Assembly: GCA_003480165.1 (NCBI GenBank)
Contig: QUIQ01000021.1
Span: forward strand, 1-22,765
DNA: 22,765 bases
Origin: Firmicutes bacterium AM41-11
GTDB taxonomy: Bacteria; Bacillota_I; Bacilli_A; Erysipelotrichales; Erysipelotrichaceae
Reading direction: 5' to 3'
Shown: one piece after another, positions 1 through 8,873 of the stretch
How the letters are laid out: every line of letters begins with the position of its first letter
How positions within the stretch are numbered: position 1 is the first letter of the stretch
Position numbers and translations under genes: made by a program
The notes under the pieces: model-generated
The model's input: only the letters and a program-made list of their open reading frames with translations
Database searches by the model: none
Told to the model about the DNA's origin: nothing

Positions 1-80
1 ACTTTTTATACTTTTTAGTTTTTGTGCATATATCATAGACATTTTGTCCATTTATTGTGGGATAATGGTGCCTAAAGTAC

Positions 81-106
81 AAAAGACATTGTATGAAGAC
101 AATGCC
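81..106 (-). terminator. Terminator downstream of dnaE
   Basis: On the minus strand an 8-bp stem (GGCATTGT with ACAATGTC, one G-U pair) with a six-base loop is followed by TTTT, ten bases after the dnaE stop. The T-run is short. The hairpin also has TTTT on the plus-strand side, so it could act in both directions. Confidence 0.6.
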
Positions 107-115
107 TTTTCGTAT

Positions 116-3100
116 TTATTCTAAATGATCGGATAACCAATCAATCCGATTCGCAATCATAGAATCTTCCCGATTCTTTTTTCCCACAATCTGCACTAAC
201 GCTTGACTCTTTATCTGCTGTCTTTCTTTTTCATACAATTTTGGCATAATCGCAATATCCAACGTTCCTGTTTCATCTTCAATCGTTAAAAAGCACATAG
301 TCTGCTGTGTCTTTGTTTTATGGACATGGTAACGAATCACTTGACCTAAGACTTCTAAATTTCCCATAACAGCTAACGTTTGCTGCAAAGGCATCGCTTT
401 TGGATAGTGCTTACGCAAAGCTTGAACCGGATGCTCACTTAAATAGAAACCATATGTTGCCTTTTCCTTACTAGCTTTATCCAAACTATTCTCTTTCATC
501 TTAATGAGATTCGGTCTTGATACCAAGTCGAAATCAAATAAGACTCCATCTTCCGTTTTGGTTTGTACAATACCCGAATATTGTAAAACATGTCCTAGAT
601 TCTCATTCATTGTCGCCCGATTTAAACCCAGCTCATCTAAGGCTCCTCCATTAATGAGAATACGCATATTGGATTCATTGACCTTATGGGCACTCATTCG
701 CACGACAAAATCAATAAAATCCTTGAATGGTTCTTTGTTTCTTTCTGCTTCTATTTCTTTTTGTACCACCGGACCAATGCCCTTCATTGTACGAAACGGC
801 ATGCGTAAGCCTTCTTTTTCAATACCGTATTCCGCTTGCGAATATTGGATACTTGGCGCATAAATCGGAATTCGTTTGCGCTGGCATTCATAGACATATT
901 GACAAGTCTTATTTTCTGAACCAATGACCCCATTTAAAATACTCTGATAAAAGTGTAAAGGATAATTTGCCTTTAGATAAGCCATTTGATAAACAATCAA
1001 ACCATATCCATAGCTATGACATTTATTAAAACCATATTCTGCAAAGCGTTCCATAGTCGCAAAGATTTCTTCAGCAACCTTTCTACGACAATGGTTTCGC
1101 ACCGCTCCTTCAATAAAAGCTTGGCGGTATTCCATCATGACATCTTGTTTCTTTTTGCTCATCGCTTTTCGTAAAAAGTCAGCTTGAGCCAAACTAAAGC
1201 CACCAATTGTAGTTGCTATCTGCATAATTTGTTCTTGGTAGATCATGATGCCGTAGGTTTCTTTTAAAATTGGTTCTAAACGCGGATCTAAATAAGTAAT
1301 GGTTTCCGGATGTTTCCGTCTTTCTAAGTACAAAGGAATATTCTGCATCGGACCCGGCCGGTATAAAGCTAGTACTGCTGCTATATCCGCAAAACATTTT
1401 GGCTGAATCTGCCGTAATAACTTGCGAATGCCATCCGATTCCAATTGAAAGATTCCCATTGTATCCGCTTTAGATAACAGTTCATATGTTTTAACATCAT
1501 CCAAAGGAAGCTTTAAGAGTTCTAAGTGCTCTTTGGTATCCCTTTCAATCGATTGCACAATCGAATCAATGATTGTTAAATTACGAATCCCTAAAAAATC
1601 CATCTTAATCAAACCCAGTTCTTCTAAGTATTCCATAGTAAACTGAGTTGCCTCGATTGATTCATCAATACCAACCAGCGGACAAACCTTTGTGATTTCC
1701 TGGTTGCTCAATACAATTCCTGCAGCATGTAAAGAGGTATGACGCGGCAAACCTTCAATCCAGCTAGCCATTGTAAAAAGCAACTGTGTATCTTTCGTTT
1801 CATTAACCAAGCGACTAAAAGTTCGATTATTCTGAATAGCCTGGGATAAAGTCACATTTCCATTGCCTAAGGCTTTAGTCATCGCATCAATTTTACGAGG
1901 AGCAAAATCCAAAATACGCCCTACATCACGAATCGCTTGTTTCGCTTTTAAAGTCGTAAAAGTCACAATATGGGCGACTTTCTCTTTGCCATATTTATTG
2001 CGCACATAGGCAATAACTTCTTCTCTTCGATCATCGGGAATATCCGTATCAATATCTGGCATCGTAGCTCGACTTGGATTTAAGAAACGCTCAAACAGCA
2101 GATGATTCTTAATCGGATCAATATGGGTGATTCCTAAACAATACGCAGCCAAAGAACCTACGGCCGAACCACGGCCTGGGCCTACATAAATGCCTTGTTG
2201 GCGACTAAAGCGAATAAAATCCCAGACAATTAAAAAATAATTGGTGAATCCCATCTTGATGATGACTGACAATTCATATTCCAAACGCTTTTTATAGACC
2301 AGATTTTCCTGATGGTTTAGACGCTTTTCTAAACCAGCTTTACAAAGTTTTATTAAATAGGTCTCATTATCAATATGCAGGTTGTTCTCAAAGGTTGGAA
2401 GGGTACTTTTCTTAAAAGACATTTGTACATTACATTGTTTGGCAATTGCTTCCGCTCTTTCTAGATCTTCCACATCGTATAATTCTTTCATCTCTTGTTC
2501 CGAACGAAAATAGCGATCATTGACCACATCAAGCGTTTTATCTTGATAAGAAGTTTGTTTTGCAATGGCTTTTAAGACACGTAGCTTTTGCACATCTTCC
2601 CGCTTTTTATAATAAACTCGCGATAAAGCTACTGTAGGAATTGCTAAATGCTTAGCGCAAGTTTTCAATAAAACATTGTTCTCTTTACGAAGCATAGAAT
2701 CATTCATCGCAATCGAAACATAGAAATCACTCCACGCTTCTTTACAAACCTGTAATAAAGCCTCTATGCCGGCTTGATCTTGATGTTCCATACAGGCTTC
2801 TAATTGGTCAGAACTACCTGCAGTAAGCACAATACAATGTTGCGACTGGTTCACTAAAGATGCAAAAGCTAAAGCTTCGCCATTCATCAATTGCGTACTG
2901 ATTCCATACAATTCTTGTAGGGCTATATCATCTTTGGCCAATAAAACAAAATGCAAAGGCGCCTCTTGATAGGTACAAGCCAATTCCAAACCAAGAATGG
3001 GATGGATGCCTTTAGCCTGGGCCATTTTCCAAAACATCATGGTGGCATACATAGAATTCAAATCCGTGCACGCAACATGGGTACAGCCTTGTTCAATCGC

Positions 3101-3175
3101 TGTATCAATGATTTCTTCAATACGAAATGGTGACTCCAATAATGAATAACAACTTCTGGTATGTAAATGAACCAT
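116..3175 (-). CDS. dnaE: DNA polymerase III alpha subunit, DnaE type
   Basis: Replicative C-family DNA polymerase of 1019 residues, a little shorter than the usual 1,100-1,160. An N-terminal PHP domain (about 1-200) precedes the palm and fingers. The nucleotide-binding GPGRGSAVGS is at 332-341, the catalytic pair in PDIDTD at 373-378 (D374, D376), and the third aspartate in KMDFLG near 526. A conserved HTSLHAAGIV segment starts near 479, a helix-hairpin-helix GIGPVVQKEI follows in the C-terminal part, and an OB fold ends the protein. There is no intrinsic exonuclease domain, so this is not PolC; Firmicutes usually carry both, with DnaE extending primers. The PHP metal site looks degraded: L39 follows T37-D38 where the active form has TDH, and ALSRVYY near 183 replaces the usual Asp/His motif. 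GGAGGA lies upstream of the ATG. Confidence 0.96.
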   Translation of the reverse strand: MVHLHTRSCYSLLESPFRIEEIIDTAIEQGCTHVACTDLNSMYATMMFWKMAQAKGIHPILGLELACTYQEAPLHFVLLAKDDIALQELYGISTQLMNGEALAFASLVNQSQHCIVLTAGSSDQLEACMEHQDQAGIEALLQVCKEAWSDFYVSIAMNDSMLRKENNVLLKTCAKHLAIPTVALSRVYYKKREDVQKLRVLKAIAKQTSYQDKTLDVVNDRYFRSEQEMKELYDVEDLERAEAIAKQCNVQMSFKKSTLPTFENNLHIDNETYLIKLCKAGLEKRLNHQENLVYKKRLEYELSVIIKMGFTNYFLIVWDFIRFSRQQGIYVGPGRGSAVGSLAAYCLGITHIDPIKNHLLFERFLNPSRATMPDIDTDIPDDRREEVIAYVRNKYGKEKVAHIVTFTTLKAKQAIRDVGRILDFAPRKIDAMTKALGNGNVTLSQAIQNNRTFSRLVNETKDTQLLFTMASWIEGLPRHTSLHAAGIVLSNQEITKVCPLVGIDESIEATQFTMEYLEELGLIKMDFLGIRNLTIIDSIVQSIERDTKEHLELLKLPLDDVKTYELLSKADTMGIFQLESDGIRKLLRQIQPKCFADIAAVLALYRPGPMQNIPLYLERRKHPETITYLDPRLEPILKETYGIMIYQEQIMQIATTIGGFSLAQADFLRKAMSKKKQDVMMEYRQAFIEGAVRNHCRRKVAEEIFATMERFAEYGFNKCHSYGYGLIVYQMAYLKANYPLHFYQSILNGVIGSENKTCQYVYECQRKRIPIYAPSIQYSQAEYGIEKEGLRMPFRTMKGIGPVVQKEIEAERNKEPFKDFIDFVVRMSAHKVNESNMRILINGGALDELGLNRATMNENLGHVLQYSGIVQTKTEDGVLFDFDLVSRPNLIKMKENSLDKASKEKATYGFYLSEHPVQALRKHYPKAMPLQQTLAVMGNLEVLGQVIRYHVHKTKTQQTMCFLTIEDETGTLDIAIMPKLYEKERQQIKSQALVQIVGKKNREDSMIANRIDWLSDHLE

Positions 3176-3203
3176 GCTTCCTCCAAAAAAAAATGATATA
3201 CAT

Positions 3204-3212
3204 AGTATACCA
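3204..3212 (-). promoter_or_regulatory. Extended -10 promoter of dnaE
   Basis: TGG followed directly by TATACT matches an extended -10 element, about 30 bases upstream of the dnaE ATG. No good -35 box stands 17 bases further upstream (best TTATAG), as is common for extended -10 promoters. No terminator separates it from the exporter gene upstream, so read-through is possible. Confidence 0.5.
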
Positions 3213-3232
3213 TTTTTTCTAAGCCACTATAA

Positions 3233-4132
3233 TCAAGAAGCCAATTGCTGCGATTGTTTTTTAAAATTCACCAACAAGACCCCAAAGACAATCATCAAAA
3301 AACCAACAAGATCCATAAAGGTAAAATGGGTACCCAGCCATAAAGCAGAAGTCACGGTAGCAACAACGGGTTCCACACATGCAATCATACTCGCACGCAT
3401 CGCACCAATTTTTGCGACACCGGTCAAATATAAAGTAAAGGCCACAATCGTTCCAAATAAAACCATAAAAACTAGAACAATGGCCGTCATTTCATTTAAA
3501 GAAATTGAAAGCTTCCAAGGTTGAACAACAAAGGTTAAAACAATGCCATTTAATAACATCGCCCAGCCAACAACATTGCCAGCTCCATATGCATTTAATA
3601 AATTTCCCGGTAACATAGAATATAAAAGCATAGAAACCGAGCCAATCAGACCCCATACAAAGGCATTATGGGAAATCACTAAACCTGATACATTGCCATG
3701 GGTTGCCACAAAAAAGACGCCCAATAAAACCAAACACACCGCAAATAATTCCTTTTTATAAGGGGTTCGTTTCTCCAAAAAGCACGTTACGATCATAATA
3801 AAGAGAATTCCCGAGTATTGAAAAACTGTGGAAGTGGCCGAATTGGAATACTGAATCGTTTCTAGATACGATAGCTGGCAAACCAATAAACCCGCAAACG
3901 CAAATATGATACAACGTATACCATCTTTTTTACTTGTTACGATTTGTTCGACTTTTTCTCTATCTTTCACTAAGCTTAAAAGTGTCAATACAATACCAGC
4001 AATCAACATACGAATCCAGGTCAGTGCCAAAGGACTTAGCGAACTATTCGTAAAAAGAAACTGACCACAAGTGCCAGAAAGTCCCCAAATAGCACCACCA
4101 AATAATGCACAAAGTGCGCCTTGATTTTTCAT
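3233..4132 (-). CDS. DMT superfamily (EamA) transporter
   Basis: Integral membrane protein of 299 residues made of two EamA repeats, each of about five hydrophobic helices, for about ten in total. The N-terminal repeat opens with GALCALFGGAIWGLSGTCGQ, a typical EamA start; the second has the conserved ACVEPVVATVTSALWLG segment near its end. Family members export or import small metabolites such as amino acids or nucleosides; the substrate cannot be read from sequence. The ATG at 4132 is chosen because GGGAGGGTGA lies just upstream. The frame stays open further upstream, but that extension would cross a promoter, a terminator and the end of the ABC-F gene. It has its own promoter and is followed by dnaE with no visible terminator. 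Confidence 0.9.
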   Translation of the reverse strand: MKNQGALCALFGGAIWGLSGTCGQFLFTNSSLSPLALTWIRMLIAGIVLTLLSLVKDREKVEQIVTSKKDGIRCIIFAFAGLLVCQLSYLETIQYSNSATSTVFQYSGILFIMIVTCFLEKRTPYKKELFAVCLVLLGVFFVATHGNVSGLVISHNAFVWGLIGSVSMLLYSMLPGNLLNAYGAGNVVGWAMLLNGIVLTFVVQPWKLSISLNEMTAIVLVFMVLFGTIVAFTLYLTGVAKIGAMRASMIACVEPVVATVTSALWLGTHFTFMDLVGFLMIVFGVLLVNFKKQSQQLAS

Positions 4133-4160
4133 CCAATCACCCTCCCTCATTTGCAAGCGG

Positions 4161-4189
4161 ATTATAACAAGCCGCACCCTTTCTTTCAA
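4161..4189 (-). promoter_or_regulatory. Sigma-A-type promoter of the DMT transporter gene
   Basis: TTGAAA (4184-4189) and a perfect TATAAT (4161-4166) are separated by 17 bases on the minus strand. It lies between the ABC-F terminator and the transporter ribosome site, giving a leader of roughly 20-25 nucleotides. Confidence 0.8.
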
Positions 4190-4194
4190 CCCCA

Positions 4195-4220
4195 CAAAAA
4201 AAGAGCTTTGAACAAGCTCT
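4195..4220 (-). terminator. Terminator of the ABC-F gene
   Basis: AGAGCTT pairs perfectly with AAGCTCT across a five-base loop and is followed by seven T residues on the minus strand. The 5' arm includes part of the ABC-F stop codon, so the hairpin begins inside the coding sequence. Confidence 0.88.
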
Positions 4221-6084
4221 AATTTTCTTCTAGAATCGCCATCTTTTCTTCCCATTCTTCCATCAAATGGTTGATCTCATTATGTTTTTCGTCAATGGAT
4301 TCATTCAATTCATCCATCTTACGAAAATCTTGATAGTATTCTGGTTCAAAGCGCAACTCGCGCAGTTCCTCTAATTCATTTTCCGCAACTTCTAACAAAG
4401 ATTCCAGTTTGGCAACCCGATTCTTGATTTGTTTGACGTCTTGGAAAGAAGCTTTCGCACGGGATTTTTCTTTTTGTACCACAACTTCTTCACAAAGACT
4501 ATCTTCGGCTTTTTTCTGCATATACTCTTCATATCCAAGGGCATATACATGACTTTCTTTATCCATCTCTAAGACATGATCGGCCATCTTCTTTAAAAAC
4601 ATACGGTCATGACTCACAAATAGAACCGTTCCATCATAGGCCATCAATGCATCTTCTAAAGCTTCTTTACTGGGAATATCTAAGTGGTTTGTCGGTTCAT
4701 CCAGAATCAAACAATTGTCATGCTCTAACATCAAACAAGCTAAAGCCAGACGCACTCTTTCCCCTCCCGATAAAGAATTTACTTCTTTAAAGACTTCATC
4801 TTCGGTAAACAGAAAAGAAGCAAGGGTATTACGCATTTCGGTCTGGGTACCCATTGGATTGTGATTCCATAATTCATCGAGTACAGTATTGCTGGATTGC
4901 ATCTGGGCCGACTCTTGGTCAAAATACCCTACATCAATTTGATGCCCCCAAGAAAAATTTCCGGATAAAGCAGGAATTTGTTTCATCAAGGTTTTCACAA
5001 AAGTACTCTTACCAATACCGTTCGGTCCTACAATGGCCATACGCCATCCCGAAAGTAAAGAAACATTGATCGTACTTAAAGGTTTATCATAGCCAATGCA
5101 TAAATCTTCTACTTCTAAAACTCTTTGGCCTCCCTTACGGGCACTAGAAAAATGGGCCCGCATTTGGCGTTGATCTTCTTTTCGATCTTGCACACGTTCC
5201 ATCCGGTCCAAATACTTTTGTTTACTCTTGGCAAAAGCGGCTTTATTTTTCTTATAACGGAATTTATCAATCAATGCTTCAATGCGTTCAATTTCTTTTT
5301 GTTGGCGAACATAAGCATCGTGATTCTTTTCAATATAATCTTTTTTAGCTTGCACATAATGGGTATAGTTGCCAGGAAAACGCATCGTTTGGCCATATTC
5401 AATTTCAACGATTTCATCACAGACATGGTCCAAGAACATTCGATCATGGCTGACTAAAATGACCGCAAAAGGATACGAACGGACATAGTTTTCCAACCAT
5501 TCAATAGATTCTACATCCAAATGGTTCGTTGGCTCATCTAAGAGTAAAATATCCGGTTTTGTCAACAACAGCTTCACTAAAGCAATCCGGGTCTTTTGTC
5601 CCGAAGAAAAAGCTTTAATAGGTTTAGTTAAATCTTGTTCCGTAAATGAGAAATGATAGAAAACATTTTTCAATTCGACTTCATAATTGTATCCATTTAG
5701 CGATTCAAACATGCTTTGCATGCGATCATACTTATCCAATTGCGCTTGACTGGCATCGCTTTCTAAAATCTTGGCTTGCGCTTTTAAATCTTTTTCCAGC
5801 TGACGCACTTTATCAAAAGCCTTTAATAACTCTTCATGAACCGTTATTTCTTGATCTAAAAAAGTAATCTGAGATAAGTACCCAACTTTGGTTTCACTAG
5901 CTAATACCCGTGAACCAGAATCTGCTTGTTCTAAACCACAAATAATTTTTAATAACGTAGTTTTTCCACAACCATTTTTTCCAACTAAACCAATTTTTTC
6001 TTTGTCTTTTACGGTTAGAGATGCCCCATCTAATACATTCTGCGATCCATAACTCTTTGTAACATGACTAATTGTTAGTTTCAT
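4219..6084 (-). CDS. ABC-F family ATPase, YdiF/Uup-like
   Basis: Soluble protein of 621 residues with two ABC ATPase domains on one chain and no membrane segment, the layout of ABC-F proteins that act on ribosomes. Domain 1 has Walker A GKNGCGKT (35-42), signature SSGQ near 160 and Walker B LLLDEPTNHLD near 180. Domain 2 has GPNGIGKST near 353, LSGGE near 438 and LILDEPTNHLD near 459. Between them is the charged helical linker typical of the family (about 245-315). A C-terminal coiled coil (about 545-615, ending in a Glu-rich stretch) resembles the YdiF/Uup branch more than EttA. Whether it gives antibiotic resistance cannot be told. The ATG at 6084 has AAGGGG upstream; the longer frame would start with TTG and lacks support. 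It overlaps the end of the amidase-like gene by 17 bp, suggesting co-transcription. Confidence 0.93.
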   Translation of the reverse strand: MKLTISHVTKSYGSQNVLDGASLTVKDKEKIGLVGKNGCGKTTLLKIICGLEQADSGSRVLASETKVGYLSQITFLDQEITVHEELLKAFDKVRQLEKDLKAQAKILESDASQAQLDKYDRMQSMFESLNGYNYEVELKNVFYHFSFTEQDLTKPIKAFSSGQKTRIALVKLLLTKPDILLLDEPTNHLDVESIEWLENYVRSYPFAVILVSHDRMFLDHVCDEIVEIEYGQTMRFPGNYTHYVQAKKDYIEKNHDAYVRQQKEIERIEALIDKFRYKKNKAAFAKSKQKYLDRMERVQDRKEDQRQMRAHFSSARKGGQRVLEVEDLCIGYDKPLSTINVSLLSGWRMAIVGPNGIGKSTFVKTLMKQIPALSGNFSWGHQIDVGYFDQESAQMQSSNTVLDELWNHNPMGTQTEMRNTLASFLFTEDEVFKEVNSLSGGERVRLALACLMLEHDNCLILDEPTNHLDIPSKEALEDALMAYDGTVLFVSHDRMFLKKMADHVLEMDKESHVYALGYEEYMQKKAEDSLCEEVVVQKEKSRAKASFQDVKQIKNRVAKLESLLEVAENELEELRELRFEPEYYQDFRKMDELNESIDEKHNEINHLMEEWEEKMAILEEN

Positions 6085-7396
6085 TCTTATCCCCTTTTTC
6101 AATATCAAAATAGTTCGCAACGGCTTTAGCTAATGACTTGGCCATCTGATCTTTATGGGCCTTATAGTACTTGGTACTATCTTTACTGTATGGATTACAG
6201 AACATAAAATAGATACCATACATCCCATTGTTATCTTTATAGCGTTGATTCTCTTTGGAATTTTCATATTGCCCGGTAAAAGTAGACTTTCCTCCACTTT
6301 CTCGCAATTGTGGATAGGTTTCATACTTCGTATTTTTAAATTCTGCATTTTGGATAAAGGTATCGATTTGGACACCCTGCCCATGCTCATCTTGGCTGGT
6401 ATCACTAAATTCAATTCCGTCTTTCCCCATCAAATAAGAAATACGATCGGCTAAAGCGCCCGAAGAATAGGCACTCGTTACAATCATTGGACGAATCTGT
6501 TCATCGTCTTGTAAGAAACCGAGCGATAAAAAGACTTTCGCATTTTTCTCATACCCTTTGGCAACTCGGCCATTTTTTCCATAATAACTTGGCGTACCAT
6601 CTTCCTTACGTGATAAGGCAACTTTTAAGCCATACTTTTCTAATTCTTTTTTAACTTTCTGGGCAAACGCATAAGAAGATTTCTGCTCATTCCACTTGCC
6701 AACATCTATTCCATCGACAACCGTACCTTGATCTGGATCATAGATATCTCCGCATGGATCCAGTAAAACATCGATGGTCTCAACTTTCGGAATAGTTTCC
6801 GTTACCGATAAAAAGGCATAGTTTTTATCCATTTCCACATTATAATCTTTTAAATAGTCTTTATCTGCATCAAAAGCTACATGATACACCTTCTTATGTC
6901 GTCGCATCGTTTCAAAAGGTGTTAAGTGCATCACTTTATCCGCATAAACCCGTTTCTTTACAAAGTGATCATAGACAAAGACTTCATAAAGACCGGGTTT
7001 CAGACTTCCCGTCTTAATTCCATCTTCGCTGCCATTGCCAAAGGTAAAAATAATTTCTTCTTTGGTTTCCACATTATGTAATAAAACATTTTGTCCCATT
7101 AAACCATCGGTATCCGAATGCTCCTTACCTTGATAGAATTTTAGGGTTTCCCCATAATAGGATGTATCTTGAATCGCATAGCGCTTCTTATACGATTCTT
7201 TCACCAGTTCTTTAACATTGGTATCTTTATCCAGACTATCAATATACGAAGTATTCAACTTATCTAACTCACTAGGTCGTGACACAAATAAAAAGAGCGA
7301 TACCGAAGCCATCGCAATCGTTGCCACCAACAAGATGATAAAGTTCGTTTGGGAAATCTGTTTACGCTTCTTTCTTCTTACTTTTCGTTTTGCCAT
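6068..7396 (-). CDS. Membrane-anchored N-acetylmuramoyl-L-alanine amidase-like protein (Amidase_3 fold), zinc site lost
   Basis: Protein of 442 residues: a very basic N-terminus, one membrane helix (about 18-38), an extracellular region of about 170 residues, then an Amidase_3-like domain from about 207 to 435. The fold is recognisable from VLLDPCGD (210-217) standing for VIDPGHGG, from NEQK with E237, from VFLSLGFL (288-295) standing for LFISIHAN, and from CNPYS near 400 standing for the SNP segment. The two zinc histidines align with G216 and G293, and the catalytic glutamate before the SNP motif appears to be replaced by a hydrophobic residue; only E237 remains. It is probably a non-catalytic wall-binding or regulatory protein, although an unrelated activity is possible. 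The GAGGT is only one base from the ATG, and a TGA sits just upstream in frame, so the start is fixed. Confidence 0.75.
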   Translation of the reverse strand: MAKRKVRRKKRKQISQTNFIILLVATIAMASVSLFLFVSRPSELDKLNTSYIDSLDKDTNVKELVKESYKKRYAIQDTSYYGETLKFYQGKEHSDTDGLMGQNVLLHNVETKEEIIFTFGNGSEDGIKTGSLKPGLYEVFVYDHFVKKRVYADKVMHLTPFETMRRHKKVYHVAFDADKDYLKDYNVEMDKNYAFLSVTETIPKVETIDVLLDPCGDIYDPDQGTVVDGIDVGKWNEQKSSYAFAQKVKKELEKYGLKVALSRKEDGTPSYYGKNGRVAKGYEKNAKVFLSLGFLQDDEQIRPMIVTSAYSSGALADRISYLMGKDGIEFSDTSQDEHGQGVQIDTFIQNAEFKNTKYETYPQLRESGGKSTFTGQYENSKENQRYKDNNGMYGIYFMFCNPYSKDSTKYYKAHKDQMAKSLAKAVANYFDIEKGDKNETNN

Positions 7397-7402
7397 ACCT
7401 CA

Positions 7403-7431
7403 ATTAAAGCAAATTTTCGCTTGTCTGTCGA
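7403..7431 (-). promoter_or_regulatory. Candidate promoter of the amidase-like/ABC-F pair
   Basis: TCGACA (7426-7431) and TTTAAT (7403-7408) each match five of six consensus bases and are spaced by 17. The -35 box begins directly after the T-run of the asnS terminator. Only six bases separate the -10 box from the ATG, so transcription would start at or next to the start codon. Confidence 0.5.
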
Positions 7432-7432
7432 T

Positions 7433-7459
7433 AAAAAAAGCTGAGTCAATCGACTCAGC
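7433..7459 (-). terminator. Terminator of asnS
   Basis: A perfect 8-bp stem (GCTGAGTC with GACTCAGC, four-base loop) followed by seven T residues on the minus strand, just downstream of the asnS stop. Confidence 0.95.
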
Positions 7460-7463
7460 ACGA

Positions 7464-8819
7464 TTAGAAGATCAAGTTTCTTGGTGTTCTTGGATATGGT
7501 TGGACATCACGAATGTTCTGCATTCCACTTAAATACATCAACATACGATCAAAGCCTAAACCAAAGCCAGAGTGTTTACATCCACCAAAACGACGAAGGT
7601 CTAAATACCACTGCAAAGTACTTTGATCCATACCCATTTCTTGCATTTTTGCAACTAGCACATCGTAGCGTTCTTCCCTTTGTGAACCACCAACTAATTC
7701 ACCAACATATGGAACTAATAAGTCACAAGCCGCAACCGTCTTATTATCTTCATTCACACGCATATAGAACGCTTTAATGTCTTTTGGATAATCGGTCAAG
7801 AAGACTGGTCCATTGACTACCTTTTCGCATAGGTAACGTTCGTGTTCAGATTGAAGGTCCATACCCCAGAAAATATCCTGGTTTTCAAATTGATCTTTCG
7901 CTTTCAACAAGTGTTCAATTCCTTCACTATAGGTCATACGAGCAAAATGTGAATTTGCGACATGTTTAACTCGGTTGATGCAATCTTTATCTACAAACTT
8001 TTCAAAGAAAGCCATTTCTTCTGCTGCATGTTCTAAACAATAGTTGATACAGAATTTAATCATTTCTTCAATACAATCCATATCATCCGCTAAATCCGCA
8101 AAAGCCAGTTCTGGTTCAATCATCCAAAATTCACTGGCATGACGCGTCGTATTGGAATTTTCGGCACGGAAAGTAGGACCGAAAGTATATACATTACGGT
8201 ACGTAAGGGCAAATGGTTCTACATGCAATTGACCTGAAACGGTTAATTGGGCATGTTTACCAAAGAAGTCTTCATCATATTTATCATCTTTTCGAGTTGT
8301 AACGGTAAAACATTCTCCAGCCCCTTCCGCATCATTTCCAGTAATAATAGGTGTATGGATATAGACAAAGCCACGATCTTGGAAGAACGTATGAATAGCC
8401 ATACTCAAAACACTACGGAGACGGAACATCGCATAATACGAATTTGCTCTAGGACGTACATGAGGAATTTCACGCATATATTCATAGGTATGACGTTTCT
8501 TTTGAATCGGATAGTCATGATCACATGCGCCTAATACTTCTACAGATTGCGCATGAATTTCAAATGGTTGTTTCCCATCTGGAGTAGCCACAAAAACGCC
8601 CTTTACTTCAACCGCTGAACCCAACGTAATCTTTCCAATTTCTTTAAAGTTTTCTAGACTTGCTTCATATACTACCTGAACATTAGAAAAACAAGATCCA
8701 TCGTTAATCACAATAAAACCAATATTCTTGCTGGCACGGTTGGTACGCACCCAACCTTGAATAGCGACTTCTTTGCCGTCTAATTCTTGAACTTGTGTCT
8801 GCATTTTTTTCACTAACAT
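7464..8819 (-). CDS. asnS: Asparagine--tRNA ligase
   Basis: Class IIb aminoacyl-tRNA synthetase of 451 residues that charges tRNA-Asn with asparagine using ATP. The N-terminal OB fold (about 10-105) includes VAIQGWVRTNR and reads the anticodon. The catalytic domain has the motif 2 region FGPTFRAENSNTTRHASEFW and motif 3 GFGLGFDRMLMYL near the C-terminus. The sequence WMIEPELAFADL and the AsnRS-type C-terminus ending RTPRNLIF distinguish it from AspRS and LysRS. The ATG at 8819 has AAGGAG eight bases upstream; the internal M6 lacks this spacing. It is transcribed alone, between a T-box leader and a strong terminator. A T-box reading an Asn codon independently supports the identity. Confidence 0.97.
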   Translation of the reverse strand: MLVKKMQTQVQELDGKEVAIQGWVRTNRASKNIGFIVINDGSCFSNVQVVYEASLENFKEIGKITLGSAVEVKGVFVATPDGKQPFEIHAQSVEVLGACDHDYPIQKKRHTYEYMREIPHVRPRANSYYAMFRLRSVLSMAIHTFFQDRGFVYIHTPIITGNDAEGAGECFTVTTRKDDKYDEDFFGKHAQLTVSGQLHVEPFALTYRNVYTFGPTFRAENSNTTRHASEFWMIEPELAFADLADDMDCIEEMIKFCINYCLEHAAEEMAFFEKFVDKDCINRVKHVANSHFARMTYSEGIEHLLKAKDQFENQDIFWGMDLQSEHERYLCEKVVNGPVFLTDYPKDIKAFYMRVNEDNKTVAACDLLVPYVGELVGGSQREERYDVLVAKMQEMGMDQSTLQWYLDLRRFGGCKHSGFGLGFDRMLMYLSGMQNIRDVQPYPRTPRNLIF

Positions 8820-8843
8820 ATTCTAATCTCCTTCACTTAAAAT

Positions 8844-8873
8844 AAAAAAATCGTCCCTATCAAAGGAACGATT
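8844..8873 (-). terminator. Regulated terminator of the asnS T-box leader
   Basis: AATCGTTCC pairs with GGGACGATT (one G-U pair) across a seven-base loop and is followed by a run of seven T residues. It lies directly after the T-box sequence, as expected for the terminator form that uncharged tRNA-Asn would prevent. Confidence 0.92.

Noticed and set aside
1..51. Minus-strand ATG at 51 opening a frame (MDKMSMIYAQ) to the left edge
   Set aside because: There is no clear ribosome site or promoter before it and too few codons to judge; it could be the start of a gene outside the window.
2..121. Plus-strand reading frame open from the left edge for 39 codons
   Set aside because: It runs through the dnaE terminator hairpin, has no recognisable protein pattern, and is short enough to be chance.
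504..863. Plus-strand open frames inside dnaE and many similar frames opposite other genes
   Set aside because: They lie opposite well-supported genes, show no family pattern and lack ribosome sites; they are shadows of the real coding frame.
3198..3213. Palindrome GGTATACTATGTATATC-like around the dnaE -10 box
   Set aside because: The arms are only A/T-rich start-site sequence with mismatches; not strong enough to call an operator.
4133..4255. N-terminal extension of the DMT transporter
   Set aside because: It would cross the TTGAAA/TATAAT promoter, the ABC-F terminator and the ABC-F coding end; GGGAGGGTGA supports the internal ATG.
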